Assembly: GCA_024138015.1 (NCBI GenBank)
Contig: JAMXBB010000009.1
Location: 94,614,916 to 94,678,915 of the forward strand
Length of the DNA: 64,000 bases
Reading direction: 5' to 3'
From: Lumnitzera littorea
Taxonomy: Eukaryota > Streptophyta > Magnoliopsida > Myrtales > Combretaceae
Positions 1-9,825 of the stretch are shown one piece after another. Both the position numbers and the translations under genes were made by a program. The notes beneath the pieces were generated by a model. It was not told where the DNA came from and searched no databases. It worked only from the letters and a program-made list of their open reading frames with translations. The first letter of the stretch is position 1. Each line of letters begins with the position of its first letter.

Positions 1-486
1 ATGAGATGTTACCATTTGCACTCATGGCCTATTGAACTTCTATCAGAACATCAATAGGGGCAACCCCCTACTTGTTGGTATACGGAATGGAGGCTGTACT
101 GCCAGTGGAGGTTGAGATCCCGTCTCTCAAAATATTGTCGGAAACTCAGTTAGATGAGGCCGATTGGGTAAAGAAGCGTATTGAGCAGTTGAACCTAATT
201 AGTGAAAAGAGGCCGACAACCTTGTGCTACAACATTTGCTATCAGTAGCAAATGGCTAGGGCTTCAATAAAAAAGTACGACCCCGAAGTTTTAAGCAAGG
301 AGATATGGTGTTGAGGAAGACGTTGCCTAACACAATTGATTTAAGAGGGAAGTTTGCCCTAAACTAAAAAAGGCCTTACATTGTGAAAAAAGTATTGTCT
401 GGGGGAGCTGTTATCTTGTCTCAGATGGATGGTCCGGACTTGAAGGACCTAGTAAATGTTGATGCATTGAAGATGTACTATCCTTG
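1..486 (+). pseudogene. Tat-type integrase C-terminus (degenerate)
   Basis: The translation carries the stretch GATPYLLVYGMEAVLPVEVE, which is diagnostic of Tat-lineage gypsy integrases, followed by LDEADWVKKRIEQLNLI. After a stop near 248 the frame shifts, and the end reads PYIVKKVLSGGAVILSQMDG and VNVDALKMYYP before a stop near 486. This is the region after the catalytic core that binds DNA and completes pol. Stops (for example TAG at 248 and TAA at 363) and at least one frameshift show that it is dead. The catalytic D,D,E residues would lie upstream of the window. Confidence 0.85.
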
Positions 487-1336
487 AACATCAATGAAAT
501 TTTTGCAAATAATCTTACTATTACTGTGGTCTCATTGTCATTTTCTACATGCAAAGTTGGTATTCCTAGTAGTCGTTAGCATTGGATAATATCCTTAGCC
601 TTTCTTTTTCTCATTCCACTAAAAGACCCCACTTCTTGCTCTATTATTTACCCAAATAAACCTTACACACAAAGCACCACAAGAAAAATAATCACTTAAT
701 TTGAAGCGATGACTATTGATAAAACTTCTTTTAATACATTATTGTGGTTAACCCCCCAAAGAAAGGGAGATTTGTTTCCTATTTTTCAGGACAGGGCCAT
801 GTTCAAAAAGAGTAATGTCTGGCGTGTAAGTGGAAACTCGCTTGAGAATAGATGCTTGCATGGAAAGCCAATGTTTGGACCAGAAGTTCAATATGGGACA
901 TCTTTGTTCGAGAAGAATATGTTTTACATTTATTTTAAGCTTAAGTTGTTTTCAAAAAAAAGAAAGAAAGAAGAAGAAGAAAAAGAAAAGAAAAAAAAAA
1001 AAGAAGAAAAAAAAGAAAAAAAAAGTAGGTTTTGGAAAGAGACTGCAGAAGAAAGAAGAAGAAGAATGAAAGCAACAGTAAGAGTCATAATTATTGGTTC
1101 TAACCGGACTACTCAATAAGACATGGGACTACTTGGGAGCTATCATTGAAACTAGGTAAGTGATTCTAAACCTAATAAAATATTGCATTGGCAATTGGTT
1201 TTCCCTTAAGGATAATAGCTTATTTTCCAAAAACAATTTCCTAGTAAGATAGTTAGCTCGTAAAGCATGGTCCCAGTGTTTCTTTAACTTCCAATCGTTG
1301 AACTCACAGAACATTACCTGACTCAAAATTTCTTCA
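487..1336 (+). other. Element 3' spacer, no gene recognised
   Basis: Non-coding spacer between the integrase end and the repeat array. It contains a run of AT-rich sequence and the purine tract described separately. An open frame of 136 codons from 709 exists, but its second half is low-complexity Lys/Glu coded by the purine tract, and I see no domain in it. Confidence 0.5.
954..1024 (+). repeat. 71-nt pure purine tract
   Basis: Every base from 954 to 1024 is A or G, made of GAA/GAAA-like units. Such tracts can form triplex (H-DNA). It lies too far from the LTR to be the priming polypurine tract. Confidence 0.9.
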
Positions 1337-1540
1337 AGGGATTTAACACCTCGATCAGCTTATGGAGCGCTATTTCGACTCATATTCTCATTTAGGGATC
1401 TAGCCAACTCATAGAGTGCAGTCCCAATCTAAAGCTTCTTAAGCTTCTGCCTAACTCCTAAAACAGTCCCAATTTATAATCTCCTAAGGATTTAGTAAGC
1501 TCATGGAGCGCTATCCCAATTCAAAGTTTTCCTCATTTTC
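1337..1540 (+). repeat. Degenerate short repeat units (about 54-57 bp)
   Basis: Units starting near 1337, 1394 and 1487 share the pattern AGGGATTTAGCCAGCTCATGGAGCGCTATCCCAAT in diverged form (quoted loosely, in part). They resemble the 81-bp units that follow, but lack the internal 27-bp segment. Another such unit appears after the array at about 2984 (AGGGATTTTTGCCAAC). They look like ancestral or edge units of the main array. Confidence 0.6.
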
Positions 1541-2983
1541 AGGTCTTAGCCAGCTCAAAGGGTGCTTCGATCGCCTTGGTTAGTTAACTTATTAGGGCAC
1601 TACCAAGTTTTCCTTGTTTTCAGGTCTTAGCCAGCTCAAAGGGCACTTCGACCGCCTTGGTTAGTCAAATCATCAGGACACTACCAAGTTTTCCTTGTTT
1701 TTAGGTCTTAGCTAGCTCAAAGGGCGCTTCGATCACCTTAGTTAGTCAGCTCATCAGGGCACTACCAAGTTTTCCTCATTTTCAGGTCTTAGCTAGCTCA
1801 AAGGGCGCGTTGATCGCCTTGGTTAGTCAGCTTATCAGGGCACTACCAAGTTTTCCTTATTTTTAGGTCTTAGCCAGCTCAAAGGGCACTTTGACCGCCT
1901 TGGTTAGTTAGGTCATTAGGGCACGACCAAGATTTCCTTGTTTTCAGGTCTTAGCCAGCTCAAAAGGCGCTTTGACCACCTTAGTTAGTTAGCTTATTAG
2001 GGTACGACCAAGTTTCTTCATTCTTTAGGTCTTAGCCAGCTTAAAAGGCGCTTTGACCGCCTTGGTTAGTCAGCTCATTAGGGCATGACCAAGTTTTCCT
2101 AGTTTTTAGGTCTTAGCCAGCTCAAAGGGTGCTTTGACCGCATTGGTTAGTCAGCTCATTAGGACATGACCAAGTTTCTTCATTCTTTAGGTCTTAGCCA
2201 GCTCAAAGGGCACTTTGATCACCTTGGTTAGTCAGCTTATTAAGGTATGACCAAGTTTTCCTTGTTTTCAGGTCTTAGCCAGCTCAAAGGGTGCTTTGAC
2301 CGCCTTAGTTAGTCAGCTCATTAGGGAACGACCAAGTTTTCCTTATTTTCAGGTCTTAGCCAGCTCAAAGGGCGCTTTGACCACCTTGGTTAGCCTACTC
2401 ATTAGGGTACAACTAAGTTTTCCTTGTTTTCAGGTCTTAGTCAGCTCAAAGGGCGCTTTGACCGCTTTGGTTAGTTAACTCATCCGGGCATGACCAAGTT
2501 TCTTCATTCTTTAGGTTTTAGCCAGCTCAAAAGGCGCTTTGACCGCCTTGGTTAGTCAGCTCATTAGGGCATTGCCAAGTTTCTTCATTCTTTAGGTCTT
2601 AGCTAGCTCTAAGGGTGCTTTGATCACCTTGGTTAGTCAGCTCATCAGGGCACGACCAAGTTTCTTCATTCTTCGGGTCTTAGCCAGCTCAAAGGGCGTT
2701 TTGACCGCCTTGGTTAGTCAGCTCATTAGGGCATTCTTTAGGTCTTAGCCAGCTCAAAGGGCACTTTGACTGCCTTAGTTAGTTAGCTCATTAGGGCACT
2801 ACTAAGTTTCTTCATTCTTTAGGTCTTAGCCAGCTCAAAGGGCACTCTGACCGCCTTGGTTAGTCTGCTTATTAGGGTACTACCAAGTTTCTTCATTCTT
2901 TAGGTCTTAGCCAGCTCAAGAGGTGCTTTAACCGCTTGGTTAGTCAGCTCAATAGGGCACGACCAAGTTCTCATTATTCTTCT
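1541..2983 (+). repeat. 81-bp tandem repeat array, 18 units
   Basis: Units begin with AGGTCTTAGCCAGCTCAAAG at 1541, 1622, 1703, 1784, 1865, 1946, 2027, 2108, 2189, 2270, 2351, 2432, 2513, 2594, 2675, 2740, 2821 and 2902. All spacings are 81 bp except one 65-bp unit (2675-2739), which has lost 16 bp, and the last at 82. Each unit contains TCAAAG-GGCG-CTTTGA, an inverted repeat, and CTTGGT paired with a downstream ACCAAG. Two sub-variants of the unit end differ in reading TTTTCCTTGTTTT or TTTCTTCATTCTTT. In-frame stops prevent a long protein across the array. Confidence 0.95.
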
Positions 2984-3126
2984 AGGGATTTTTGCCAACT
3001 TACAAAGGCGCTATCCCTTGCTATTCTAACCCTCGTCAAGCATCTTAACGTTTTTTAGGATAGAGTCGTCCTGAGGCAAAAACGGTGTCTTTTTTGTCTT
3101 TGTGGCAAACTTTTGCTCAAACTTTA

Positions 3127-3143
3127 CCACAAAGAGAGGCAAT
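3127..3143 (+). promoter_or_regulatory. Polypurine tract, plus-strand primer
   Basis: ACCACAAAGAGAGGCAAT lies directly before the LTR start TGTAGATACC. A purine-rich run at this position primes plus-strand DNA synthesis in LTR retrotransposons. Confidence 0.7.
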
Positions 3144-5319
3144 TGTAGATACCTAATTTTTGCCGCTCTATAGTCTTAATCTTTATTTTTACAAAAAGGG
3201 TCCTAATTTAAAAAAATAAAAAATAATAAAAATTAACAAATAATGATAATACCAAAAAAATAAGAAAAGGAAAAATTATAAAAATTTCGTAGATTTTTAG
3301 GAAGTAATTTATATTAGGAATAATTAGTTTTAGTGTTAGTTTTAGTTTAGTTAAAATTTTTTATTTTAGCGAATTGGATAGTTTAAATATAATTTAATTG
3401 TAATGAATGTTAAGGCACATGCCAATGGCCTAATGGATAGGTATTGAAGTATTGGAATGGATTTAATTCGAGGTCTTGGGTTCGAGTCTTGATAGATACC
3501 TATGTCTTTATTTTTCTAACTTTGTAGAGACGAGACGAAAATCGGATTCATATCTAATTAAATTATATGAGTTTAGTTAAATTAGATTTGAATTAAATTT
3601 GAATCTAGTTTAGTTATCAAATCAGATATAATAAATATGATAGGATTTGATTTGGGACTTTATGAAAGAAAAGAACAACAACATCGGGGAGGCCGGTCTT
3701 TATCCATAAAAAGAAAAACTTACACAAACCACTTCAGGAGAAAAAAAACAGACATTGCAGTCATCCCCACGATTACGCTACTGCTGATCGCAAATTCACC
3801 CAAGCCAAACCAAATACACACGCATAGCTCTGTTGCACCAGCAATCAGCTCACCATAACCCACGTACACAGCTTTACCATATTGCCAAACAGCAAGCTCG
3901 ACCAGCAGCATTGTCGTAACTTTTAGATTAATCTGCTGTACTAACGTCTGTAGTAGTGAATCCACAAACAACTGCAGTTCGCTACACGCTGTCTATACAG
4001 CATCGATCCACACACAGATCAGTCTCCAGTGCTACACAGTACGAGCAGCAGTAGCAAATCCACACCAAACTTAAGTCCACGCCACTGCACTTGTTGACTG
4101 AACACAAGCATGACACAGAAGCGACAACAACGCTTGAGAAGATCCACACGTGACAGCCGCAGTCGTCTGTACATCGCTAGAATGCCGTCGTTGTTTGCTC
4201 CATCTAAAAACAGTAACTGCTACTCATCCACTGGATATATACCGACGCTAACCCCACGTTCCACTGCACATCACCAACTCCAGAACAGTAAGCCCCGATG
4301 TCAAATTGTACACTCCATAGTTCGATACCATCGTTGCTCCGTCTATGCCATTATTGTGCAAGAACAAGCCAAGTTCAGTTTTTTCCAAAATCTTAGTTTT
4401 CTTATTTTTTTCATTATTATTTATTTATTTATTATTATTATTATCATTATATTATTAGTTCCTTAATTATTTGATGCAGTATATGTATATGACTATATTA
4501 GTTTAGGTGACTTATTAGTATTAGTTTTTTATATATTAAGTAAGTAACGTAACATTACTAATCTATTTAGGTAGATAATTATTTAATAATAATAGAATAT
4601 ATATATATGTATATTAGTTTAGGAATTTTTAAGATTAGTTTTTTTTAGGATTTCTCACTTAGAAAACCAAATTTTTTTTAGAAGTAAAAATTAACAAAAG
4701 TCAATAAATTGTTTAAGATGTTTTAGAGAATTTTTTTTATCATTTACTACTTAGGACCCTTTAGTTTTTTTAAATAAACTAAATCAATTAAAAACGTAAG
4801 TTCGGTTTGTTTTCAAATATTAAAATCAATTAACACACTAAAGATTTTTCGAAAGAACTATGATTGTCTGATCCCGGCTAACGGGTACGTAGGCACCTTC
4901 AAGGCAATAATAAAATATGTAGAAACTTAGGTTCTTTTTTCTTTTAATTATTTATTTATTTATTTTTTCTTTAAAAATATTATAATTACAAAAATAATCC
5001 TACTTTCGGTAAATAGATAGTGGTACCTATTAAGGGTTTAATAGGTTAGCTCCCAAACTCGGAACACTCTGATTTTTCATTCAAATTGAAATCAAAGACC
5101 GATAGCCAAATCATAATTAATCCACCCAATTGGTTATAATTTCTTTCCTTTTCTCGACTTCGATCGGGTGGCGACTCCAAAAACTATTTTCAATAAAAAA
5201 TCAGAATTTCTCAATTTCTTTAGTCGAGGATTAATATTAAATGGGTATGGGTTTGGTATTAATCGAGAAATGAGAAATTAGTTTGAAATAAATAGAAAAT
5301 CGAAAAATCAGGCTCGACA
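3144..5319 (+). repeat. 3' LTR of the Tat-type element (2.18 kb)
   Basis: It starts TGTAGATACCTAATTTTTGCC and ends GGCTCGACA at 5319, the TG...CA form expected. It holds AACGGGTACGTAGGCACC near 4880 and GGTGGCGACTCC near 5167, both blocks that recur in Tat-lineage LTR ends. The interior is AT-rich. A tRNA-like sequence lies at 3420-3515. No second LTR copy is in the window to confirm the limits, so they are set from the terminal motifs and the polypurine tract. Confidence 0.75.
3420..3515 (+). other. tRNA-like / SINE-like Pol III box A-box B sequence
   Basis: A box-A match TGGCCTAATGGA at 3426-3437 is followed 41 bp later by a box-B match GGTTCGAGTCT at 3479-3489, then by TTTTT at 3511-3515 that could stop Pol III. 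The D-arm region GCCTAATGGATAGG resembles plant tRNA-Arg. A T-arm can fold (TTGGG/CTTGA around TTCGAGT, with wobble pairs), but the acceptor ends do not pair, so this is not a functional tRNA. It is either a tRNA-derived SINE relic or a tRNA pseudogene inside the LTR. Confidence 0.55.
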
Positions 5320-5352
5320 ATAATTAGGCTACAAGTATTAAAACTCAAAGAG

Positions 5353-5493
5353 CACATCAAAGTATGCATTTAATCTAAGTTTTGGTGTTTTCTCTTGGTG
5401 CTTTAAGAAACAGGAAGTGGTGGCCCAATCCTATGCTAAAGTTGAGTACATTATAACTGTAGGTAGCACAAATTAGGCCATTTATTTTACGTT
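5353..5493 (+). pseudogene. Copia RNase H fragment, N-terminal part
   Basis: The frame reads FGVFSWCFKKQEVVAQSYAK followed by VEYIITVGSTN, a clear match to the Ty1/copia RNase H signature (SWxSKKQxVVAxSTAEAEY). A stop replaces the Gln of the NQAIW motif. The rest of the domain is found about 4 kb downstream at 9483-9778, beyond a LINE. The fragment begins just after the Tat-type LTR. Confidence 0.8.
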
Positions 5494-5559
5494 AACCAAA
5501 AAGGTAAAATCATTCTTTAACCATGACCATACAAGAGTTATCCCTAAACAAGAAAACAG

Positions 5560-6040
5560 CAGCATCTAAATTAATAGAAAGTAGTCGAGGATCCCCTTTT
5601 TGGATGTATTAGCTACCTAATATGCTGCTCTATTAGCATTTTGAGAAACTTTAACAAACTCAATGTTCCTAAATCTAGAAGTAAGAAAATTAATATCCTC
5701 TAACAACAGGCCATTACTCCAATGAATATTATTGGATTAGCCTTTGTGTTAGGCCAGCAACAGCCCATTTTTAATTGCTATGCTTTCAATCATTTTTGTA
5801 TTGAAATTTGCAACTTGATTCAAAAAGCTTACCCACTAACAAACCCAAACAATCACATGCTACCATCACTATACCTCTTAAGCTGCCATCTACACTCCAT
5901 GATCCATCCACATTTAATTTCATTATTCCAACAAGCGATGGGGACCATGTCTCAACACTTAAGCAGCTCACCTTATTATTAATTAGCTTTTCCATCCTTT
6001 GCAAATGCCTTCACTTATCATAATGCATCTTAACCTTCAT
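5560..6040 (-). pseudogene. LINE C-terminal RNase H (RVT_3 type)
   Basis: From 6004 downward the translation reads SLVGIMKLNVDGSWSVDGSL and then GIVMVACDCLGLLVGKLFES. This matches the plant RVT_3 RNase H start (PP..G.K.NVDGS...G.G.V.RD..G) with its first catalytic Asp. Further on, after frame changes, FVKVSQNANRAAY matches the domain end (HVxRxxNxAAH). It degrades the RNA of the RNA/DNA hybrid in the living family. Stops and shifts between segments show it is inactive. Confidence 0.75.
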
Positions 6041-7280
6041 TATGGATTTTGGATTTGTTTTCCTCATATATGACTTTATAGTGATAAGTTCGAATGACCT
6101 AACAACATATCAATTGCCCTCTCTAACTCCTTCTCACAGTAAGACAACCCCTATAATAAAGTTTCTTTCCATGCCTAAAAGGATTGGACTTTATCCGCTT
6201 CCATTCTACATCCCAACACTCCGAACTACATAGACTCAACCCATGGGCACAAAGTCAACATATGCTCTTCAGTTTCCTCCATGCCATAGAAATGACACCA
6301 TAGACTTTATAAGATATTCCTTTGAAACAGATTTGTGTTGACCGCTAGAGATTTTGTTCATACAAACCATAAAGTTTTTTCGACTTTTGGTTAGATGACT
6401 AGGTTCTACATGCTTTTAGTCCTTACTTGTGAACAATAAGGACGAGAAACTCTCAAACATAAAGGCTTTCTATTTATAAGGCAGCAATAGGCTAACTTAG
6501 CAATACAAGCTCCCCTTCTATTATAAGGCCATACTAAGACGTTAGGCATAATTTTATAAGACAAAGGTATACATTTGATACTCTTTTCCTCTATGCTCAA
6601 AATATGGCATAAAATTAACCTTAGATCCCAAAAACATTTATCTATCCAAATTAGTTTATCCATTGTTAGGTCCTCCAAACCAATAGGTTACTATCAAGCC
6701 ATTTAACCACCAGGATTATTTGGGATTCACCTATCTTTACACATATTCACTACCTTACTTGTACCAAACCTCCATAGCGCCCCTTCAAATAGTATACCAT
6801 ACTCTTCTAAAATAGTAGCACCTCCCCTAGGAGCTTAAAACACCCCCACCCCCCAAGCAAATAAAAAATCCTCATTTGAAAGATGGTTTGAGTGGATTCA
6901 CCATAATAGTTTAGTTAGCAAAGCCATATTAGAGAGATGAAAGTCCATGAAGCTTATACAGTTGTCTTTACCTTTGGTAGCCTTAGCTTATCCTAACCAA
7001 CCTAATGCACTCTCCTTTCATCTTTCTACTGTCTTCACTAGAGACAAGCTATAAAGCTACTCACAATGGCACCACTTTAAGGGAAACTTAAAATACTCCC
7101 TAGAGTAAGTTAGAATAGCATAAGCTACTAACACGATTAGAAATAAGATGCCTATTGCACTTAAGAATTGGTTCTTCAACCTTGCAGTTTCAAATGAATC
7201 TTATCTTTAACAAACTTCAAAGCCTCTAATTTTAACTACCCTACACCATAGGCAAAATAAGATATTTGTCTGGGTCAAAA
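6041..7280 (-). pseudogene. LINE RT thumb and zf-RVT region
   Basis: Segments match the region after the L1 RT catalytic domain: FMDFHLSNMALLTKLLW near 6940 (family pattern FRDLxxFNxALLAKQxW), ALWRFGTSKVVNMCKDR near 6740, and KCIPLSYKIMPNVLVWPYNR near 6560 (IPLS...D.LxW...GxYSVKSAY). The final zinc-binding reverse-transcriptase-associated motif is eroded. Several stops are present. Confidence 0.7.
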
Positions 7281-8420
7281 GTGTCAGAAATGCCTAAAAC
7301 ATTTACTAGTCTTTACTGTAATTTTGGAGGTGAGTCTTGTTGAAAATGATACAAGATTTTGATAAATTTACCTCTTGGCATGATGTAGTGCAATAAGACC
7401 TTAGTATCCACTTCAATCTAACCAAAGTAACCTCTATAGCATTACGAGAAAATAATGAGTCACGTACAAATAGAAGGTATGAAATAAACTTTTTTAAACC
7501 TTTAGACAAAATGCCTCTAACAAAGGATCCCCTTATCAGATGCCTCTAAAAGGCCTAATATGACCTTCTACATTTCCATCAACTATTAAATTATATTATA
7601 TGAAGATAACACAGGCCATCACCCATTCAATCCAGCAAGTATCCACCCATAATTTAGAAAGGACATCACTAAAAAAGTCTCATTCCACCTTATCATATGC
7701 TTTTTTCAAGGGAATTTGAAGGTATAGTTAAAGGTTTTGGATCTCTTCTTATTCCTTAAGTAGTAGAAAAGCTTATGTGTAATAAGTCTATTACATTGAA
7801 TCAAGCGTCTTGAGATAAAGGCACTTTCATTTTCAGTATTAAACTCTCCAAGAAAAAGCTTTAACCTATTGATAAGAATTTTTGAAATAATCTTAAAGAG
7901 AAATTTACATGAACTAATGAGGGCAAAAATGATTAACCAACTTTGAATTAGAGACTTTTAGGATGAGAACTAAATTAGCAGAGTTTAAGGAAAAGTTGTT
8001 GGGAAAAACTTAGATTGCCTTTACAATAGATAGTTTTATGGTATTCCAAAAATTTTGGTGGAAAATCCCTAGAAAACCATCTAGACTTGGTGCCTTTAGG
8101 CTACTTAAGCTGAAAACAACATGTTTAACTTCCTTAGGTATGACTTTAGTGTAAAATTGCTAGTTATCCTCCCTAAAAAACACTGGCTCTATCCAAAATT
8201 ATGGTGTGATTTACTTATAAAAAGTGACAATGAAAGTCCATGAAAGCTTATGCAATTTGCTACTCATCCTCTAACCATACCCCCTTACCATCATGGATTT
8301 TAAGAATTTTGTTTATTTGTCTCCTACTCATAGTGGAGCGATGAAAGAAAGTTGTACCATGGTCTTCACAGCTTAACCAATCAACTTTATACCATTGGTG
8401 CCAATGGGTTTCTTCCCTAT
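7281..8420 (-). pseudogene. LINE reverse transcriptase domain
   Basis: The linker before RT reads TTFFHRSTMSRRQINKILKI near 8340, matching the L1 DxNTKFFH...RRxxNxI motif. RT blocks follow: KIISKILINRLKLFLGEFNT near 7880, a frameshifted copy of KAYDRVEW near 7690, and LLFVRDSLFSRNA near 7480, where the catalytic FADD is now FVRD. Then EVNLSKSCIIFNKT matches the block after it. Loss of the Asp pair and the stops mean that it cannot polymerise DNA. Confidence 0.75.
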
Positions 8421-8739
8421 TCCATAACTAATCAAGTTACTATAAAATGGCCTTGTCATCCTCACATTCATTACCTACCCCTTGGCCTTGAACTTAGTTG
8501 AGTTTACTTGAGGGTTTTTCTATTTCCATTTTGTAATTTGGCATGACCAATTTACTCCACTAGTTAGATTGAACTGCAATAATTTAATAGGTTCTACACC
8601 AAAGACAAGTTTACAAATCCTTCCCTAATGCTAACCCTAATCTATAGCTTCATTGCATCTATTTAGCACCCTCTAACCATTCTCAAACTTGAATCTTTTT
8701 TTTTTTTAACTTTTCTAGTCATTTTTGTGAATATTCAAC

Positions 8740-9250
8740 ACTATTGTAGCATGGTCTAACCTTAATGTAAGGTAATGTTCCATTTGAGATTTTTGGAAAA
8801 TTCTCAACTACTTTAGAGATGCCAAACCCTTATCAATTCAGTCTTTAATAAGAACCCTTATGTAGCATCCATTCAATTAAGTGTTTTTTTTTTTTTTGCC
8901 ATGAAAACCTAAATCTTACAGGTTTTTTTCAAAAAGCATATTTTCTAAATCCTTCAATTTGTCTTTAACTTTTGGTATGACTACCATTCTTCTCATCATC
9001 ATGTAGAATATAATGCCTTACCCCATTAAGAGATCTTCATAAACTAATAAGATTACCTTGTAACCTGTTTTAGCATGAAAATTAGTTAACGAATAAAACC
9101 ATGTCATATGATCTAAAAAGGATCCATCCTCAAAAGTTGACCTCACAAATAATCCAATGATTTGAGCAATCAACTAATTTGACCAACACATTACTAGTCC
9201 ACCAAGGCACCAAAACTCTACCAAACTTCCACCAATGCTAGTATTATGTT
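8740..9250 (-). pseudogene. LINE endonuclease (EEP) remnant
   Basis: Weak but ordered matches to the apurinic-type endonuclease of plant L1. These are GGSLVEFWCLGG near 9220 (GGLxLxW motif), SFLDHMTWFYSLTNFHAKT near 9110 (W..TGFYGxP), and IDKGLASLK followed by LRLDHATIVLNI near 8830 (RLDR...SDHxPI). The His of SDH remains, but the Ser is lost. This is the part that nicks target DNA in living L1 elements. Confidence 0.5.
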
Positions 9251-9398
9251 TATTTATAAGCTTAAAAAAATTGCAAACCGTCAAGGATGGACTAAGTGCT
9301 TGACATTTCTAACTCAAAAGCTCCATGGCTCTTGTGAGTTGTTAAAGGTGTATTCCCATGACCATTTATTTACTAATTAGCTTCTTGGACAACGACTT

Positions 9399-9512
9399 CA
9401 ACTAAATGACTATCAGTTAGCTTCTTCTCCAACTTTATTACACTAAACTTTCTACTTTTATAAGCAACCTTTCTACTTACTGCTCCAAGAAGCTAATTCG
9501 ACCATTTAGTTG
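9399..9512. repeat. Inverted duplication (28-bp arms)
   Basis: Left arm 9399-9426 (CAACTAAATG...TTAGCTTCTT) is the near reverse complement of right arm 9487-9512 (AAGAAGCTAA...CATTTAGTTG), with a 60-bp loop. The right arm is the start of the second copia RNase H piece, so the left arm is an inverted copy of coding sequence. Confidence 0.75.
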
Positions 9513-9778
9513 AGAAATCTACAAAATGATACAACAATTATATGGGTTGACACAAATATGAAATTTCAATGGCCAAGAATCTAGTGTTTCATGGAAGATC
9601 AAAGCATATAGAAATAAAGTTTCATACTCTAAGAGAAGTGGAGGCAAGTAAGGAGATCAAGTTACTACATTGCAACTCTAATGAACAAGTTGTTAACATC
9701 TTAAGTAACAGTTCATAAAAAGGAAAATTTGAAAAAGCAATCGCAAATGCTTGGGGTATTCAAGAAAAATATTAAGGA
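9483..9778 (+). pseudogene. Copia RNase H fragment, C-terminal part
   Basis: A frameshifted start ANSTI-stop-LRNLQNDTTI corresponds to ANQAIWLRK. The frame then gives AKNLVFHGRSKHIEIKFHTL, REVEASKEIKLLHCNSNEQV and KGKFEKAIANAWGI. These match the copia RNase H end (NPxFHxRTKHIxIKxHxxR...EQxADxxTK). It overlaps the end of the upstream fragment by about ten codons, so the two pieces are either a broken domain with local duplication or two copies side by side. Confidence 0.8.
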
Positions 9779-9825
9779 AGACTATTAAGTTTAAGATTTT
9801 TGTAGATACATTTAGAGGTGATATA

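Larger units (their letters stand above)
1..5319 (+). mobile_element. Tat-lineage Ty3/gypsy retrotransposon, 3' part
   Basis: This is the 3' portion of a Tat/Ogre/Retand-type LTR retrotransposon whose 5' part lies outside the window. In order it shows the integrase C-terminus, a long non-coding 3' spacer with a purine tract and a large tandem array, a polypurine tract, and a 3' LTR that begins TGTAGATACC and ends CTCGACA. Tat-lineage elements are known for long 3' untranslated regions that contain tandem repeats. The pol remnant is interrupted by stops and is not functional. The next sequence after 5319 is a copia RNase H fragment, so the element probably landed in or beside an older copia element. 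Confidence 0.85.
5530..9300 (-). mobile_element. L1-type LINE, nearly complete ORF2, decayed
   Basis: Reading down the minus strand the order is endonuclease remnant, RT, thumb/zf-RVT, then C-terminal RNase H. This is the layout of plant L1 (RIL) elements with an added RNase H domain. The 3.7-kb extent is close to the usual ORF2 length. Ends are set by the coding remnants, and no poly-A tail was seen. Possible flanking duplications are CCATGACCAT at 5521-5530 and 9356-9365, or CCATTTATTTTAC near 5479 against CCATTTATTTAC near 9362. The flanks are the two halves of a copia RNase H. Confidence 0.8.

Noticed and set aside
709..1119. 136-codon open frame in the Tat-type 3' spacer
   Set aside because: The C-terminal half is low-complexity Lys/Glu from the purine tract, and no domain or family resemblance is visible.
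2296..2478. 60-codon open frame with a 27-residue repeat inside the array
   Set aside because: It exists only because 81 is a multiple of three and two units lack stops; neighbouring units have in-frame stops.
1541..2983. CRISPR array
   Set aside because: Units are contiguous with no unique spacers, and the context is a plant retrotransposon 3' region.
3420..3500. Functional tRNA-Arg gene
   Set aside because: Box A and B are present, but the acceptor stem cannot form and no anticodon arm was convincing.
3720..4466. Open frames on both strands within the Tat-type LTR
   Set aside because: They lie within LTR sequence, overlap in opposite directions and show no domain.
5722..6233. Plus-strand open frames across the LINE RNase H
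   Set aside because: They are antisense shadows of the minus-strand RNase H and zf-RVT remnants.
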